Shown here: piece by piece, positions 47,405 to 57,956 of the stretch
Position numbering within the stretch: the first letter of the stretch is position 1
Layout of the letters: every line of letters starts with the position of its first letter
Source: Arthrobacter psychrolactophilus
GTDB taxonomy: Bacteria; Actinomycetota; Actinomycetes; Actinomycetales; Micrococcaceae
Direction: 5' to 3'
NCBI RefSeq assembly: GCF_003219795.1
Contig: NZ_QJVC01000011.1
Location: 1 to 64,000 of the forward strand
Length of the DNA: 64,000 nucleotides
Made by a program: the position numbers and the translations under genes
Notes under the pieces: generated by a model
Told to the model about the DNA's origin: nothing
Seen by the model: the letters and a program-made list of their open reading frames with translations, nothing else
The model's database searches: none

Positions 47405-50400
47405 TTAGAGCTCGGAGGCTGGAACGCCTACGCCGAGAATGATGGGCTCGGAAGCCTTCTTCACTACCGGTGCTGCAACCTTTTCTGCCACGTCACTGCT
47501 CTGCACGGTGAAACCCTGAGCGGCCGGAGCCTGCCCCGAGGTCTCTACGGCCGAATCGGTGGAACCCTGAGCGCTGCGTGCGGAGCGGTTACGCCGTCCA
47601 CGGCGGGAACGGGAGCGGCTATTGCCGTTCGTCTCGCCTTCCTCGTCATGGGAGACCGAGGCTTCCGGAGCCGATGGTGTTCCCGGAGCGACGAGCTGAT
47701 CCAGTGCCTGCGTCAGATCGGCCAAGGCAGCTGCCCGATCGGCCGTGTTGCTGCCAGCGAAATCGTTGCTTTCGCTGCGGTGGCCACGCGGCAATTCGAT
47801 AGCCTCCCCACCCAAGGTGAGGGTGGCGGCGTCGTCCGAGGTAGTGGACTGTTCCGGAGCAGTCTCGGCGGCCACGCGTTCCTGATGCGAAGCGGCAGCC
47901 GCGGCGGCAATGTTCGCGAGAGCTGCGCGTGCCTCGTGAGCCTTCTGCGCCTTGGCAGCCTCGGAAACCTCGTCCGCGACAACCACGGGGGTCACCTCGG
48001 GCGCCGTCTCGGTCTCGGAGGGCTGGTTGCGGTTGCGGTTACGCTTGCGTTCGCTCCGCGTTGAGCGGTTCGCGGTGCGCTCGTTCTCACGCGGTTCCTG
48101 CTTGGGAGCCGGAACATGCGTGTGCATCTGGGCAACCTCCACAGCCGGGCTGTGTGAGCGGCGGTGTTCCACGGGGATCTCGTGGGTGACCATGCCGCGG
48201 CCGGCGCAGGAGGGGCACAGCTCGCCAAAGACTTCGAGCAAGCCGGTTCCCATGCGCTTACGCGTCATCTGCACCAGACCCAGCGAGGTGACCTCGGCAA
48301 CCTGGTGCTTGGTCCGGTCACGGCCCAGGCACTCCACGAGGCGGCGCAAGACCAGATCGCGGTTGGATTCCAGCACCATGTCGATGAAGTCGATGACGAT
48401 GATGCCGCCGATGTCGCGCAAGCGCAGCTGACGCACCACTTCCTCGGCAGCTTCGAGGTTGTTCTTGGTGACGGTCTCTTCCAGGTTGCCACCGGAGCCG
48501 GTGAACTTGCCGGTGTTGACGTCAACTACGGTCATGGCTTCGGTGCGGTCGATGACCAAGGAACCACCCGAGGGCAGGAAGACCTTGCGCTCGAGAGCCT
48601 TGTTGATCTGTTCGTCGATGCGGTGCGCGGCGAAGATGTCCTCGGACTTGCTCCACTTTTCCAAACGGTCCAGCAGATCCGGGGCCACGTACGTCACGTA
48701 AGCCTCGATGGTGTCCCAGGCGTCCTCACCGGAGACGACGAGCTTGGAGAAGTCCTCGTTGAAGACGTCACGAACTACCTTGATGGTCAGATCCGGTTCG
48801 CCGTAGAGCATCTCGGGAGCGAGAGTCTTGTGCGAGGTGGCGCGCTCGTTGATGCCGGCCCACTGGGCGCGCAGACGGTTGATATCGTTCGTGAGTTCTT
48901 CCTCGCTGGCACCCTCGGCCGCGGTGCGCACAATGACGCCGGCGTTCTCGGGCAGGTGGTCCTTGAGGACGCGCTTGAGGCGGTTACGTTCGACGTCGGG
49001 CAGCTTGCGTGAGATGCCTGTCATGGAGCCGCCGGGCACGAACACGAGGTAGCGCCCGGGGAGGGAGATCTGGCTGGTCAGGCGGGCACCCTTGTGACCG
49101 ACGGGGTCCTTGGAGACCTGCACGAGCACCGAATCGCCGGACTTGAGTGCGTTCTCGATGCGGCGCGGCTGGCCGTTGAGGTTCGCGGCATCCCAGTCGA
49201 CTTCACCGGCGTACAGCACGGCGTTGCGGCCGCGTCCAATGTCAACGAAGGCCGCTTCCATGCTGGGGAGCACGTTCTGGACCTTGCCCAGGTAGACGTT
49301 GCCAATGAGTGAATCCTGCTGCGTCTTGGAGACGAAATGCTCGGCCAGGATGCCGTCCTCGAGGACACCGATCTGGATCCGGTCATCGCTCTGGCGGACC
49401 ACCATGACGCGGTCAACGGACTCGCGGCGGGCCAGGAACTCGGCCTCGGTGATGACGGTGCGGCGGCGGCCGGAATCGCGTGAGTCACGGCGACGCTGCT
49501 TCTTAGCTTCCAAACGAGTGGAGCCACGCAGACTCGTGACGCGGTCCGAGGCTCCCGCGCCGGCCTCTACAGCGGCGGGGGTGCGAGGGGCGCGAACACG
49601 GGTCACCGTGTTGGGCGGATCCTCATCGGTGCCACCCGTCAACTCCAGGTCCTGGTCGCCACGGCGACGACGACGGCGGCGACGTGAGGTCACGCCGTCG
49701 TCCGTTGCTTCCTCATCATCAAGCTCTGCCTCGGCAGGCTCGACGGCGTCAGCCTGCTCGGTTTCGTTGCGGCGGCGGTTGCGGTTGCGGCCACGACCGC
49801 GACGGTCACCGTCGTTGCCGTCCTTGGCGGAATCCTCGGAGGACTCCGTTGCCACGGGAACGGCCAGGCTCAGATCGGGGGCCAGGAACAGCGCGGACAT
49901 GCCGGCGGCCGGTGAGAGGAACAAGGATTCGGATGCCTGCTCGGCGGCGGGGGCTGCGGCTTCTGCTGCCTGCTCGGCGACGGGCGCGGTGAGTTCCGGT
50001 GCCGGGGTGGCCGGTCCGGATGCGGCCGAGGAACGACGACGGTTACGTGTGGATCCGCTGCGGGCCGGGGCGGCCTCGGCGGGAGCTTCCACGGCGGCCG
50101 CAACGGCTTCCGGAGCTACAGGCTCAGTCACGGCGATGACGGCGGCCGGGGCGGAGACGGCAGACTGCGCGGGAGCGGCGGCGCGGCGTGAACGGCGGGC
50201 CGGACGCTTGGCGGCGGGAGCCTCAACCGTCTCGGTGACGACGGGTGCTTCGGGAGCGCTGGGCTCCTCGACAATAACGACGGCGGGGACTTCGGCAGCC
50301 TTTTCAACGGCCGGGGCCGCCGTGCTGGTCACGGGAGCCTTGGCACGACGGGTGCGCTTGGCTGGAGCTTTGATGGGCGCCTCGGCTTCGACCGGAGCAG

Positions 50401-50890
50401 CCTCGACGGCGGGTGCCTCTTGAGCCGAAAGGCTCAGTTCGCCCTGAACACCTTGATCGGACGCTGCGGCAGACGGTGCCGTGACGGGTGAGGTGGCGCG
50501 GCGGCGGGTGGTCCGCTTGGCCGGGGTCTTGGGCTCGGCGATGGCGTCCAGGAGCGAAGGCTCGCTGGTTGCCTCAACGTCGGGGGTGACCTTCTTGGCG
50601 CGGCTGCGACGGGTCGGAGCCTTCTTGGGAGCAGCGGCGGGCTCTGCCGCTGCCGTTTCAACCACGGGACTCTCGGTAACGACTGCGGCTGGAGCCGCGG
50701 CGGCCTTGGGGCTGCCCGAGGTGCTTGTGACAGCCGAGCTGGCACGGCGTGAACGGGTGGCCTTTACTTTAACCGGTTCGGAGGTGTCCGTTGCAGCCTT
50801 CACGGCAGCCGACTTAGTCGTGGCACGCTTAGCCGACGTCTTCGCAGGTGCAGCTTCTGTGCTTACAGTTGTGCGCTTTTCATTTTCCAT
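47405..50890 (-). CDS. rne: Ribonuclease E/G family endoribonuclease
   Basis: A 1161-residue actinobacterial RNase E. Residues 1 to ~510 are low-complexity Ala/Pro/Arg-rich and disordered. The S1 domain follows (VGNVYLGKVQNVLPSMEAAF), then the DNase I-like catalytic domain with Asp790 (VVDVNTGKF) and Asp834 (VIDFIDM) and the Zn-link CPSCAGRG. The C-terminal ~300 residues are again disordered and basic. It cleaves single-stranded RNA in mRNA decay and rRNA processing. ATG 50890 lies after a 375-bp gap. Confidence 0.96.
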   Translation of the reverse strand: MENEKRTTVSTEAAPAKTSAKRATTKSAAVKAATDTSEPVKVKATRSRRASSAVTSTSGSPKAAAAPAAVVTESPVVETAAAEPAAAPKKAPTRRSRAKKVTPDVEATSEPSLLDAIAEPKTPAKRTTRRRATSPVTAPSAAASDQGVQGELSLSAQEAPAVEAAPVEAEAPIKAPAKRTRRAKAPVTSTAAPAVEKAAEVPAVVIVEEPSAPEAPVVTETVEAPAAKRPARRSRRAAAPAQSAVSAPAAVIAVTEPVAPEAVAAAVEAPAEAAPARSGSTRNRRRSSAASGPATPAPELTAPVAEQAAEAAAPAAEQASESLFLSPAAGMSALFLAPDLSLAVPVATESSEDSAKDGNDGDRRGRGRNRNRRRNETEQADAVEPAEAELDDEEATDDGVTSRRRRRRRRGDQDLELTGGTDEDPPNTVTRVRAPRTPAAVEAGAGASDRVTSLRGSTRLEAKKQRRRDSRDSGRRRTVITEAEFLARRESVDRVMVVRQSDDRIQIGVLEDGILAEHFVSKTQQDSLIGNVYLGKVQNVLPSMEAAFVDIGRGRNAVLYAGEVDWDAANLNGQPRRIENALKSGDSVLVQVSKDPVGHKGARLTSQISLPGRYLVFVPGGSMTGISRKLPDVERNRLKRVLKDHLPENAGVIVRTAAEGASEEELTNDINRLRAQWAGINERATSHKTLAPEMLYGEPDLTIKVVRDVFNEDFSKLVVSGEDAWDTIEAYVTYVAPDLLDRLEKWSKSEDIFAAHRIDEQINKALERKVFLPSGGSLVIDRTEAMTVVDVNTGKFTGSGGNLEETVTKNNLEAAEEVVRQLRLRDIGGIIVIDFIDMVLESNRDLVLRRLVECLGRDRTKHQVAEVTSLGLVQMTRKRMGTGLLEVFGELCPSCAGRGMVTHEIPVEHRRSHSPAVEVAQMHTHVPAPKQEPRENERTANRSTRSERKRNRNRNQPSETETAPEVTPVVVADEVSEAAKAQKAHEARAALANIAAAAAASHQERVAAETAPEQSTTSDDAATLTLGGEAIELPRGHRSESNDFAGSNTADRAAALADLTQALDQLVAPGTPSAPEASVSHDEEGETNGNSRSRSRRGRRNRSARSAQGSTDSAVETSGQAPAAQGFTVQSSDVAEKVAAPVVKKASEPIILGVGVPASEL

Positions 50891-51265
50891 TATGGGCGTT
50901 ACTTTCGCGCCGAATTAGCGCCCCCACATCAGGCCCCAAATGCGGCAGATGTGTCAGCACCCGCAGGCGCTGACGGAAGTCGTCTAATGTACCTCTCAGG
51001 CGGCACCAACTCCTGGGTGCGCAAGCTCTGACAAGCCAATGGGGTACCTAACACCGGCCGGTGGATGGCTGCACGCGTTGGCAGCGTCGTCACCAGTTAG
51101 CCCGTGGGCGTCCCATTGGACTGAAGGGTGCATGTGGATCACCGGTCAGCCGTCACTATTGTCTCATACGCTCCCCCACACCACGCGTTTGTTCGCAGGG
51201 CGCGCCAAGAAACTCACGCTACAATCAGGACACCATTGCCCCCGTACCCTGTGAGTAAGGACGAC
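50891..51265. other. Divergent gap between rne and the VKOR gene
   Basis: A 375-bp intergenic region, presumably the rne leader and both promoters. A -10-like TACAAT lies at 51220-51225 for the VKOR gene. Small frames here have no recognisable domain. Confidence 0.5.
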
Positions 51266-51901
51266 ATGCCCAGCCCCAACGTTTCCAGTAGCGCCCCAGC
51301 GGACATGAATCTTTCAGCCCTGACGCGCCCAAAGTTCTTTGGTTGGTTCCTAGTCATCGCCGGCAGCATCGCCTGGCTCGCCTCAGCAACCCTAGTTCTG
51401 GAACGCCTGCAGCTTTACACAAACCCGGACACCACCCTGAGTTGCGACTTCAACTCCTGGATCTCCTGCGGCGACGTGATGAAGACCCCCGAGGCGGCCA
51501 TCTTTGGTTTCCCGAATCCCTTCATTGGCGTCGTGGCGTTCGCCGTGATCGTGACGACCGGCGTGGTCTTGTTAGCTGGCGCCCAGATGGCCCGCTGGTT
51601 CTGGATCTGCTTGCAGATTGGGATCACCGCGGGTATGGCGCTCGTGGGATGGTTCTGGTTTACCGCTGTTTATACGCTCGCGATCCTGTGCCCGTACTGC
51701 ATGATCGTGTGGGCCATGATGTTCCCGCTCTTTATTTTCATCACGCTGCGCAACATCAATGACGGCGTCATTCCCACCAAGCCTGCCGTCGCGAGATTCC
51801 TCAACGACTGGGCCTGGATCATCGTCGCCCTCATGTACCTGGGCACCCTAGCGTCGATCTTCTTCAAGTTCATGGCCCTGATGATCCCCTCCAACGCCTA
51901 A
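51266..51901 (+). CDS. Vitamin K epoxide reductase (VKOR) family membrane protein
   Basis: A 211-residue protein with about five transmembrane segments. The active-site redox pair is CPYC (ILCPYCMIVWAM), and the loop cysteines lie in LSCDFNSWISCGDVM. Bacterial VKORs re-oxidise the disulfide-forming DsbA-like proteins with quinone. I chose ATG 51266 with AAGGAC upstream; the frame extends to 51128 without similarity. No DsbA gene is adjacent. Confidence 0.93.
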   Translation: MPSPNVSSSAPADMNLSALTRPKFFGWFLVIAGSIAWLASATLVLERLQLYTNPDTTLSCDFNSWISCGDVMKTPEAAIFGFPNPFIGVVAFAVIVTTGVVLLAGAQMARWFWICLQIGITAGMALVGWFWFTAVYTLAILCPYCMIVWAMMFPLFIFITLRNINDGVIPTKPAVARFLNDWAWIIVALMYLGTLASIFFKFMALMIPSNA

Positions 51902-51943
51902 ACAACCCCCGGCCTACCTCACCACAATCGACCCCCACAAGCT

Positions 51944-52029
51944 CCCCCACAATCTAAGTGGCAGTAGATGCGATGGACAACGCTTTCCAAGGGTGTTTTT
52001 CGGTAGCAACTGCCACACAGATTTTGGGG
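51944..52029. repeat. Inverted pair of intergenic repeat family C
   Basis: Arms 51944-51965 and 52009-52029 are complementary at ~18 of 22 positions and share GTGGCAGT at one end. The sequence resembles the single copy at 21295-21315. It lies between VKOR and the ndk terminator. Confidence 0.6.
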
Positions 52030-52075
52030 ATGGGTTTAGGGACGGGTTTGGGCGCTGCTCACGGGACGGCGATAT

Positions 52076-52120
52076 GTACGACGAAGGGCACCTCCCAGCG
52101 GGAGGTGCCCTTCGTCGTAC
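52076..52120 (-). terminator. Perfect 21-bp hairpin after ndk
   Basis: Arms 52076-52096 and 52100-52120 are perfectly complementary around AGC. It begins 15 nt past the ndk stop on the minus strand. No T-tract follows, but the stem is very strong. Confidence 0.8.
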
Positions 52121-52134
52121 GTACTGGATGCTGT

Positions 52135-52551
52135 TTAGGCGAACCAGATCGCGATCTCGCGCTCGGCGGACTCAACAGAGTCGGAGCCGTGAACCAGGTT
52201 CTGCTGAACCTTCAGGCCCCAGTCGCGGCCGAAATCGCCACGGATCGTGCCGGGGGCAGCCGTGGTGGGATCGGTGGTGCCAGCCAATGCGCGGAAGCCT
52301 TCGATGACGCGGTGGCCTTCGAAGATCGCGGCAACAACCGGGCCGGAGAGCATGAACTCAACCAACGGCTCGTAGAACGGCTTGCCAAGGTGCTCGGCGT
52401 AGTGTGCTTCCAGCTGCTCGCGGGTTGCGGTAACCTTCTTCAGCTCGGCCAAGGTGTAACCCTTAGCCTCGATGCGAGCCAGGACGGCGCCGGACAGGTT
52501 GCGGGCCACGCCGTCGGGCTTGACCAGGACAAGAGTGCGCTCAATGCTCAC
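52135..52551 (-). CDS. ndk: Nucleoside diphosphate kinase
   Basis: A 138-residue kinase that equilibrates nucleoside di- and triphosphates through a phosphohistidine, His121 in NLVHGSDS. Other signatures: LVLVKPDGVARNLSG and GTIRGDFG. It follows DUF4233 by ~40 nt in the folC-ileS group. Confidence 0.97.
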   Translation of the reverse strand: MSIERTLVLVKPDGVARNLSGAVLARIEAKGYTLAELKKVTATREQLEAHYAEHLGKPFYEPLVEFMLSGPVVAAIFEGHRVIEGFRALAGTTDPTTAAPGTIRGDFGRDWGLKVQQNLVHGSDSVESAEREIAIWFA

Positions 52552-52592
52552 AATAACTCCAATTAAATAGATAAAACAGGATCAGAAGTAGT

Positions 52593-53039
52593 TTACTTCG
52601 TGGACGATTCGGGGTGTTCCTCGGGGTGTTCGGCATCCCACTTGGCCTGCACCTTGGCCCGATTCACATTCTCGCGGTCGATCTTGGCACCGCCGGTGAG
52701 TGCGTACCACCAGGCAATGCTGAAGAGCACACCCACGATGAACATGGAGTATTCCCAGAAGCCACAGGCGATGAGCACGAGCTGCAGAATCCAGCCCACC
52801 GCGATGCCCCACGTCTTGCGAACGACGGCGCAGGCCAGGATCAACAGCACGGCCAGAACGCCCGCGGCGATGAGGTAGATCGGGTTCTTGCCATTGACGC
52901 CAAACAAGGCCAAACCGAGGAACATGGCCACGAAGGCTTCGAGCATGAGCACCACGGAGGCAAACATCATCTTCGTTGAACGCAGCTTTTTGGGCGTATT
53001 GGGCTTCCATTCACGCTGCGCTTTGGTCAGTTTTGCCAT
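52593..53039 (-). CDS. DUF4233 family membrane protein
   Basis: A 148-residue protein with four hydrophobic segments between residues ~25 and 115 (MFASVVLMLEAFVAMFLGL; IYLIAAGVLAVLLILACAV) and charged ends. DUF4233 proteins commonly stand between folC and ndk in actinobacteria, as here. Function is unknown. It starts 2 nt after the folC stop. Confidence 0.88.
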   Translation of the reverse strand: MAKLTKAQREWKPNTPKKLRSTKMMFASVVLMLEAFVAMFLGLALFGVNGKNPIYLIAAGVLAVLLILACAVVRKTWGIAVGWILQLVLIACGFWEYSMFIVGVLFSIAWWYALTGGAKIDRENVNRAKVQAKWDAEHPEEHPESSTK

Positions 53040-53041
53040 GG

Positions 53042-54424
53042 TTAGAGCCCTTCCTTTTCACCCGGGCGACCCAGCAAGATGCGTGCCTCACCGACAAGGG
53101 TGATGGATCCGGTGATGAGCACGCCACCGGCCAGGTCGTTGTTGGATTCGGCGCGCTCGACAGCCCACTCGATGGCGTCGTCGAGCTTCTCGGAGATGTG
53201 GACATCTTCCTCGGCCCAGCCCAGATCCACGGCCATTTCGGCCAGTTCGGCGGCCGGGATAGCGCGCGGGGAGTTCGACTGCGTCAGCGCGAGCTCCCCG
53301 GCCTCGTCGCCATAGGACTCCTTGAGCGTGGTCAAAATTTCCTCGGCGTCCTTCTCCTGCAGAATTCCCAGCACCACCACGAGCTTGCTGAAGGCAAAGG
53401 ACTCCTGCAAGGCCTTGGCGCTGGCGGCGATACCGGCCGGGTTGTGCGCGGCATCGACCACAATGGTGGGCGAGGTGCGCATCACTTCCAGGCGGCCCGG
53501 AGAGGTGACGGCGCCGAAGCCTTCCTGCACGAGCTCCAGGTTCAGTTCCTTTTCCCCGCCACCGAGGAAGGCCTCCAGAGCGGCAAGTGCGACGGCGGCA
53601 TTTTGGGCCTGGTGTTCACCGTGCAATGGGAGCAAAATCCCCGGGTAACGGCCGGCAAGTCCCTGCAGCTCAAGCAGCTGTCCGCCGACGGCGATGGTGC
53701 GTGATTCCACACCAAATTCCACGCCTTCGAATCGGAACTCGGCGTTTTTCTCACGGGCCTTTTCGAGGATGACTTGGGCTGCATCTTGCGGCTGAGCGGC
53801 GCTGATGAGGAACGCGCCTTCCTTGATGATGCCGGCCTTTTCCTCGGCGATGAGTCCGGTGGTGTCACCCAACAGCTCGGTGTGATCCAGGGAGATCGGG
53901 GTGATGACGGCTACCTGACCGTCGCCCACATTGGTCGCGTCGGTGATGCCGCCGAGGCCAACCTCCATGACGGCCACGTCTACCGGCTCATCGGCGAAGA
54001 TCGCAAAGGCCAGAATCGTGAGGCACTCGAAGTACGTCAGACGTACCTCTCCGGCGGCGATCAGCTCGGCATCGACGATCTCCAGGTAAGGGTGAATCTC
54101 ATCCCAGATCCGCACAAACGTCTCATCGCTGACGGGGGCACCGTCGATGCTGATGCGCTCGGTGACACTGCTCAGGTGCGGGCTCGTGTAACGCCCCGTG
54201 CGCAGATCGTGCGCCAACAAACCGCATTCGATCATGCGGGCCGTTGAGGTTTTACCGTTGGTGCCGGTGATGTGAATGATCGGGAAGGCCTTGTTAGGCT
54301 CCCCCAGGACATCCATGGCCCGGAACAAGGGCGCCAAGCGCGGCTCCATCTTGTTTTCCGGGGCCCGGCCCAGCAGCTCAGCGTAAACGCTCTCGACCGA
54401 GAATTCGTCGTGGTTAGCAGTCAT
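53042..54424 (-). CDS. folC: Bifunctional folylpolyglutamate synthase / dihydrofolate synthase
   Basis: A 460-residue Mur-ligase-like enzyme that adds glutamate to dihydropteroate and folates. The P-loop is ITGTNGKTSTARMIE; the folate loop TSPHLSSVTERISIDG and GLGGITDATNVGD follow. ATG 54424 shares a base with the ileS stop (TAATG), so the genes are translationally coupled. Confidence 0.95.
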   Translation of the reverse strand: MTANHDEFSVESVYAELLGRAPENKMEPRLAPLFRAMDVLGEPNKAFPIIHITGTNGKTSTARMIECGLLAHDLRTGRYTSPHLSSVTERISIDGAPVSDETFVRIWDEIHPYLEIVDAELIAAGEVRLTYFECLTILAFAIFADEPVDVAVMEVGLGGITDATNVGDGQVAVITPISLDHTELLGDTTGLIAEEKAGIIKEGAFLISAAQPQDAAQVILEKAREKNAEFRFEGVEFGVESRTIAVGGQLLELQGLAGRYPGILLPLHGEHQAQNAAVALAALEAFLGGGEKELNLELVQEGFGAVTSPGRLEVMRTSPTIVVDAAHNPAGIAASAKALQESFAFSKLVVVLGILQEKDAEEILTTLKESYGDEAGELALTQSNSPRAIPAAELAEMAVDLGWAEEDVHISEKLDDAIEWAVERAESNNDLAGGVLITGSITLVGEARILLGRPGEKEGL

Positions 54425-57400
54425 TAAGACACGGTCCGTTCAACTGTGATGGTAGTTTCAACGTCACCGGGGATGAGCTCGAGCTTGAGCGTGAGCGTCT
54501 CGCTCTTGACCAGTTCGGCGTTAGCGTGCAGGGCATCAACGATGTCCTGAGGTGCGCTGACGATGGTGCGGATCCGGTCGCTGACCTGCAGGCCGTTGTC
54601 CTTACGTGCCTGCTGGATGGAGCGGATCATATCGCGGGCCGTTCCCTCTGCCTCAAGCTCTTCGGTCAGCTCGGTGTTGAGCACGACGAAGCCGCCGCCG
54701 GGCAGCATCGCTACCGCAGTGGAACCGCCGTCGTGTGCGTCAGCTACGACTGTCTCGAGCGTGTACTCGGAGGCTTCCAGCTCGAGGCCGCCGGCCGTGA
54801 CTACGCCGTCGGTGACGGACCAGTCGCCGGACTTGGAGCCCTTGATGGCGAGCTGGACATTCTTACCCAAGCGCGGGCCTGCGGCGCGAGCGTTGACCAC
54901 GAGCTTCTGCGAGATGCCGAACTCCTCCGGGGAGGCCTGCGCCGCATCAACGAAGCGCACGGAACGGATGTTCAATTCCTCGGCAACGATCGCGGCGCCG
55001 TCGTTGAGGGCGGCTGCGTTGTCGGCCACGACCGTGAGTTCCTGCAAGGGCAGGCGGACGCGGAGCTTGGCGGCCTTACGCAGGCTGGAACCGGTGGAGC
55101 AGATCTGCTGGATCTTATCCATCTGGTCCACGAGCTCGGCGTTGCCCAGGAACAGATCGGCGTTGGGCCAATCCGTCAGGTGCACGGAGCGTCCACCGGT
55201 GAGTCCGCGCCAGACTTCTTCCGTGACGAGCGGCAGCAGGGATGCGGCCACACGACACACGGTTTCCAGGGCTGTGTAGAGTGCGTCGAAGGCGTCAACG
55301 TTTTCATCGAAGAAGCGGCCACGGCTTCGGCGGACGTACCAGTTGGTGAGCATGTCGAAGTAGCTGCGCAGGGAGTCGCAGGCGCCGGAGACGTCGTACT
55401 CATTGAGCTTGGCTTCCACGTCGCGGATCAAATCACCAGTGTTGGCCAGCAGGTACTGATCCATGGGATCGGAGTAGCCGTCGTAGCGCAGCTTAGCGTC
55501 GTAGCCCTTACCCTCGTTGGCCGTGTTGGCGTAGAGGGTGAAGAAGCTGTACACGTTCCACAGCGGCAAGATCACCTGGCGGACACCCTCACGGATGCCT
55601 TGTTCGGTGACGATCAGGTTGCCACCACGCAGGATGGGGCTAGCCATCAGGAACCAGCGCATGGCGTCAGCGCCGTCGCGGTCAAGCACCTCGGACACAT
55701 CCGGGTAGTTGCGCAGCGACTTGGACATCTTCTGTCCGTCAGAGCCTAGGACGATGCCGTGGCTGATGACGTTCTTGAACGCCGGACGGTCAAAGAGTGC
55801 CGTGGAGAGCACGTGCAGCATGTAGAACCAGCCACGGGTCTGACCGATGTACTCGACGATGAAGTCGGCCGGGTTGTGCGTGTCGAACCACTCTTCGCTC
55901 TCGAAGGGGTAGTGCACCTGGCCGTACGGCATGGAGCCGGAGTCGAACCACACATCGAGCACATCTTCCACGCGGCGCATGGTGGACTTGCCCGTGGGGT
56001 CGTTCGGGTTGGGGCGGGTCAGCTCGTCGATGAACGGGCGGTGCAGGTCAACCTCGCCCTCCTTGTTCAACGGCAGGCGGCCAAAGTCAGCCTGCATTTC
56101 GGCGAGGGAGCCGTACACGTCGGTGCGCGGGTATTCGGGGTCATCTGACTGCCAGACGGGGATGGGTGAACCCCAGTAGCGGTTACGGCTGATGGACCAG
56201 TCGCGGGCATTGGCCAGCCACTTGCCGAACTGGCCGTCCTTGACGTTGCCGGGGATCCAGTTGATGTCCTGATTCAGCTCGACGAGGCGATCCTTGAACG
56301 CGGTGACCTGAACGTACCAGGATGAAACGGCACGGTAGATCAGGGGTGTGCGGCAGCGCCAGCAATGCGGGTAGCTGTGCACGTAGCTGGCCTGGCGGAC
56401 TAGACGGCCAGCCTCACGGACCACCTTCGTGATGGCCTTGCCTGCGTCAAAGACCTGAACGCCGGCGATTTCACTCAGCGGGCCCTTGGCGAAGAGCGGC
56501 AGGAACTTGGCGCCCTCATCGATGGAGAGCACCACGGGGATGCCATTCGCCTCGCAGACCTTCTGATCCTCTTCACCGTAGGCGGGTGCCTGGTGGACGA
56601 TACCCGTACCGTCGGTCGTGGTGACGTAGTCGGCCACGAGGAACTGCCAGGAGCTGGCGGTGCCGTACTTTTCGTCGTCGGCGAAGTAGTCCCACAGGGG
56701 CTCGTATTTGATGCCCTCGAGCTCGGCACCCGGGTAGCTGGCGGTGACAGCGGCAGTCGCGGCAGCTCCGTCGTCGTACCCCAAATCCTTGGCGTAAGCA
56801 CCCACGAGGTCAGCGGCGAGCAGGAACTTCTCGGCACCGGCGGAGGAACCATTCGGGCCAACCGGCACGACGGCGTAGCTGACCTTAGGCCCGACAGCGA
56901 GGGCCTGGTTGGTGGGCAGGGTCCAGGGCGTGGTGGTCCAGGCGATCGCGGCAACCCCGGCCAGCTCCTGCGAGAGCGCGGATTCGCCGGCCACGATGGG
57001 GAAGGTGACGGTGACGGTCTGGTCCTGGCGGTCCTTGTAGACGTCGTCATCCATGCGCAGCTCGTGGTTGGAGAGGGGGGTCTCATCCTTCCAGCAGTAG
57101 GGCAGCACGCGGTAGCCGTTGTAGGTCAGGCCCTTGGAGTGGAGCTGCTTGAAAGCCCAGAGCACGGACTCCATGTACTCGACGTTGAGGGTCTTGTAAT
57201 CGTTGTCGAAGTCAACCCAGCGAGCCTGGCGGGTGACATATTCCTGCCATTCGCCGGCGTACTTCATGACGGAGGAGCGGCAGGCGTCGTTGAACTTGTC
57301 GATGCCCATGGCCTCGATCTGCGCCTTGTCGGTCATGCCCAGCTGCTTCATGGCTTCCAGCTCGGCGGGTAGGCCGTGCGTGTCCCAGCCGAAGCGCCGC

Positions 57401-57696
57401 TCAACACGGCGACCCAGCTGCGTCTGGTAGCGGGCCACGAGGTCCTTGACGTAACCGGTCAACAGGTGACCGTAGTGCGGCAGACCGTTGGCGAAGGGAG
57501 GGCCGTCGTAGAAGACGAATTCGTTGGACCCATCCGTGCCGGCGTCGCGCGCATCAATGCTGGCCTGGAATGTGCCGTCTTCGTCCCAGTACTTCAGGAC
57601 GAGTTCTTCTACCTTCGGGAAATTCACGGAGGAGGGAACGTGCTTGGATTCGGCGTGGAGGCCGGCGGCGGCTGAGGCCTTCGGGAAGTGGGTCAT
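54424..57696 (-). CDS. ileS: Isoleucyl-tRNA synthetase
   Basis: A class I synthetase of 1090 residues (the long, eukaryote-like type), with HYGH at residues 74-77, KMSKS at 656-660, editing domain and C-terminal anticodon-binding region. I chose ATG 57696 (MTHFPKAS): AGGA lies 7 nt upstream at 57704-57707. The in-frame ATG at 57723 falls in the loop of the T-box sequestrator hairpin and lacks a Shine-Dalgarno. Followed by folC. Confidence 0.96.
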   Translation of the reverse strand: MTHFPKASAAAGLHAESKHVPSSVNFPKVEELVLKYWDEDGTFQASIDARDAGTDGSNEFVFYDGPPFANGLPHYGHLLTGYVKDLVARYQTQLGRRVERRFGWDTHGLPAELEAMKQLGMTDKAQIEAMGIDKFNDACRSSVMKYAGEWQEYVTRQARWVDFDNDYKTLNVEYMESVLWAFKQLHSKGLTYNGYRVLPYCWKDETPLSNHELRMDDDVYKDRQDQTVTVTFPIVAGESALSQELAGVAAIAWTTTPWTLPTNQALAVGPKVSYAVVPVGPNGSSAGAEKFLLAADLVGAYAKDLGYDDGAAATAAVTASYPGAELEGIKYEPLWDYFADDEKYGTASSWQFLVADYVTTTDGTGIVHQAPAYGEEDQKVCEANGIPVVLSIDEGAKFLPLFAKGPLSEIAGVQVFDAGKAITKVVREAGRLVRQASYVHSYPHCWRCRTPLIYRAVSSWYVQVTAFKDRLVELNQDINWIPGNVKDGQFGKWLANARDWSISRNRYWGSPIPVWQSDDPEYPRTDVYGSLAEMQADFGRLPLNKEGEVDLHRPFIDELTRPNPNDPTGKSTMRRVEDVLDVWFDSGSMPYGQVHYPFESEEWFDTHNPADFIVEYIGQTRGWFYMLHVLSTALFDRPAFKNVISHGIVLGSDGQKMSKSLRNYPDVSEVLDRDGADAMRWFLMASPILRGGNLIVTEQGIREGVRQVILPLWNVYSFFTLYANTANEGKGYDAKLRYDGYSDPMDQYLLANTGDLIRDVEAKLNEYDVSGACDSLRSYFDMLTNWYVRRSRGRFFDENVDAFDALYTALETVCRVAASLLPLVTEEVWRGLTGGRSVHLTDWPNADLFLGNAELVDQMDKIQQICSTGSSLRKAAKLRVRLPLQELTVVADNAAALNDGAAIVAEELNIRSVRFVDAAQASPEEFGISQKLVVNARAAGPRLGKNVQLAIKGSKSGDWSVTDGVVTAGGLELEASEYTLETVVADAHDGGSTAVAMLPGGGFVVLNTELTEELEAEGTARDMIRSIQQARKDNGLQVSDRIRTIVSAPQDIVDALHANAELVKSETLTLKLELIPGDVETTITVERTVS

Positions 57697-57701
57697 CACA
57701 T

Positions 57702-57895
57702 CATCCTGGTTGTGGGTGTTCATGTTCAGGATGCAAGGACGGCTTGCGCCGCGGTACCACCTCGCTTACCGCTTTTGTTGCCAAAGACGGCCGCTCATTA
57801 ACTGCTGTGACGGGCTTACCCGTCCGGTTCTACTGACCCCTAGTGTGCCAGGGGTGTTCTTCCGGAAGCTCACCGGTGATGGCCGGGTCGATGCT
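57702..57895 (-). promoter_or_regulatory. Translational T-box leader of ileS
   Basis: On the minus strand the T-box core GGTGGTACCGCGG (57761-57749) is exact. Upstream, GACCCGGCCATCACCGG carries ATC, the isoleucine specifier, in a short actinobacterial Stem I. Downstream, CATCCTG (57733-57727) can pair with CAGGATG (57708-57702), hiding the Shine-Dalgarno AGGA. Uncharged tRNA-Ile should free the site and permit translation. Confidence 0.92.
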
Positions 57896-57910
57896 TTGTC
57901 CTTCATTCTA

Positions 57911-57941
57911 CGGGATGCGCACGATTTCTGCGCGCATCCCG
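57911..57941 (-). terminator. Hairpin terminator after the SDR gene
   Basis: CGGGATGCGC (57911-57920) pairs with GCGCATCCCG (57932-57941). It lies just after the SDR stop at 57957 and upstream of the T-box. Confidence 0.7.
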
Positions 57942-57956
57942 CCTGAGCCTGCGCTA

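Noticed and set aside
48164-49012. 282-codon frame opposite the RNase E core
   Set aside because: Antisense to catalytic motifs; no domain.
49299-50423. 374-codon Ser/Arg-rich frame opposite the RNase E N-terminus
   Set aside because: It mirrors the Ala/Pro low-complexity region, which is open in several frames by composition alone.
54526-55749. 407-codon frame opposite ileS
   Set aside because: GC-driven shadow without motifs.
57697-57723. ileS start at ATG 57723
   Set aside because: No Shine-Dalgarno; it lies in the loop of the T-box sequestrator.
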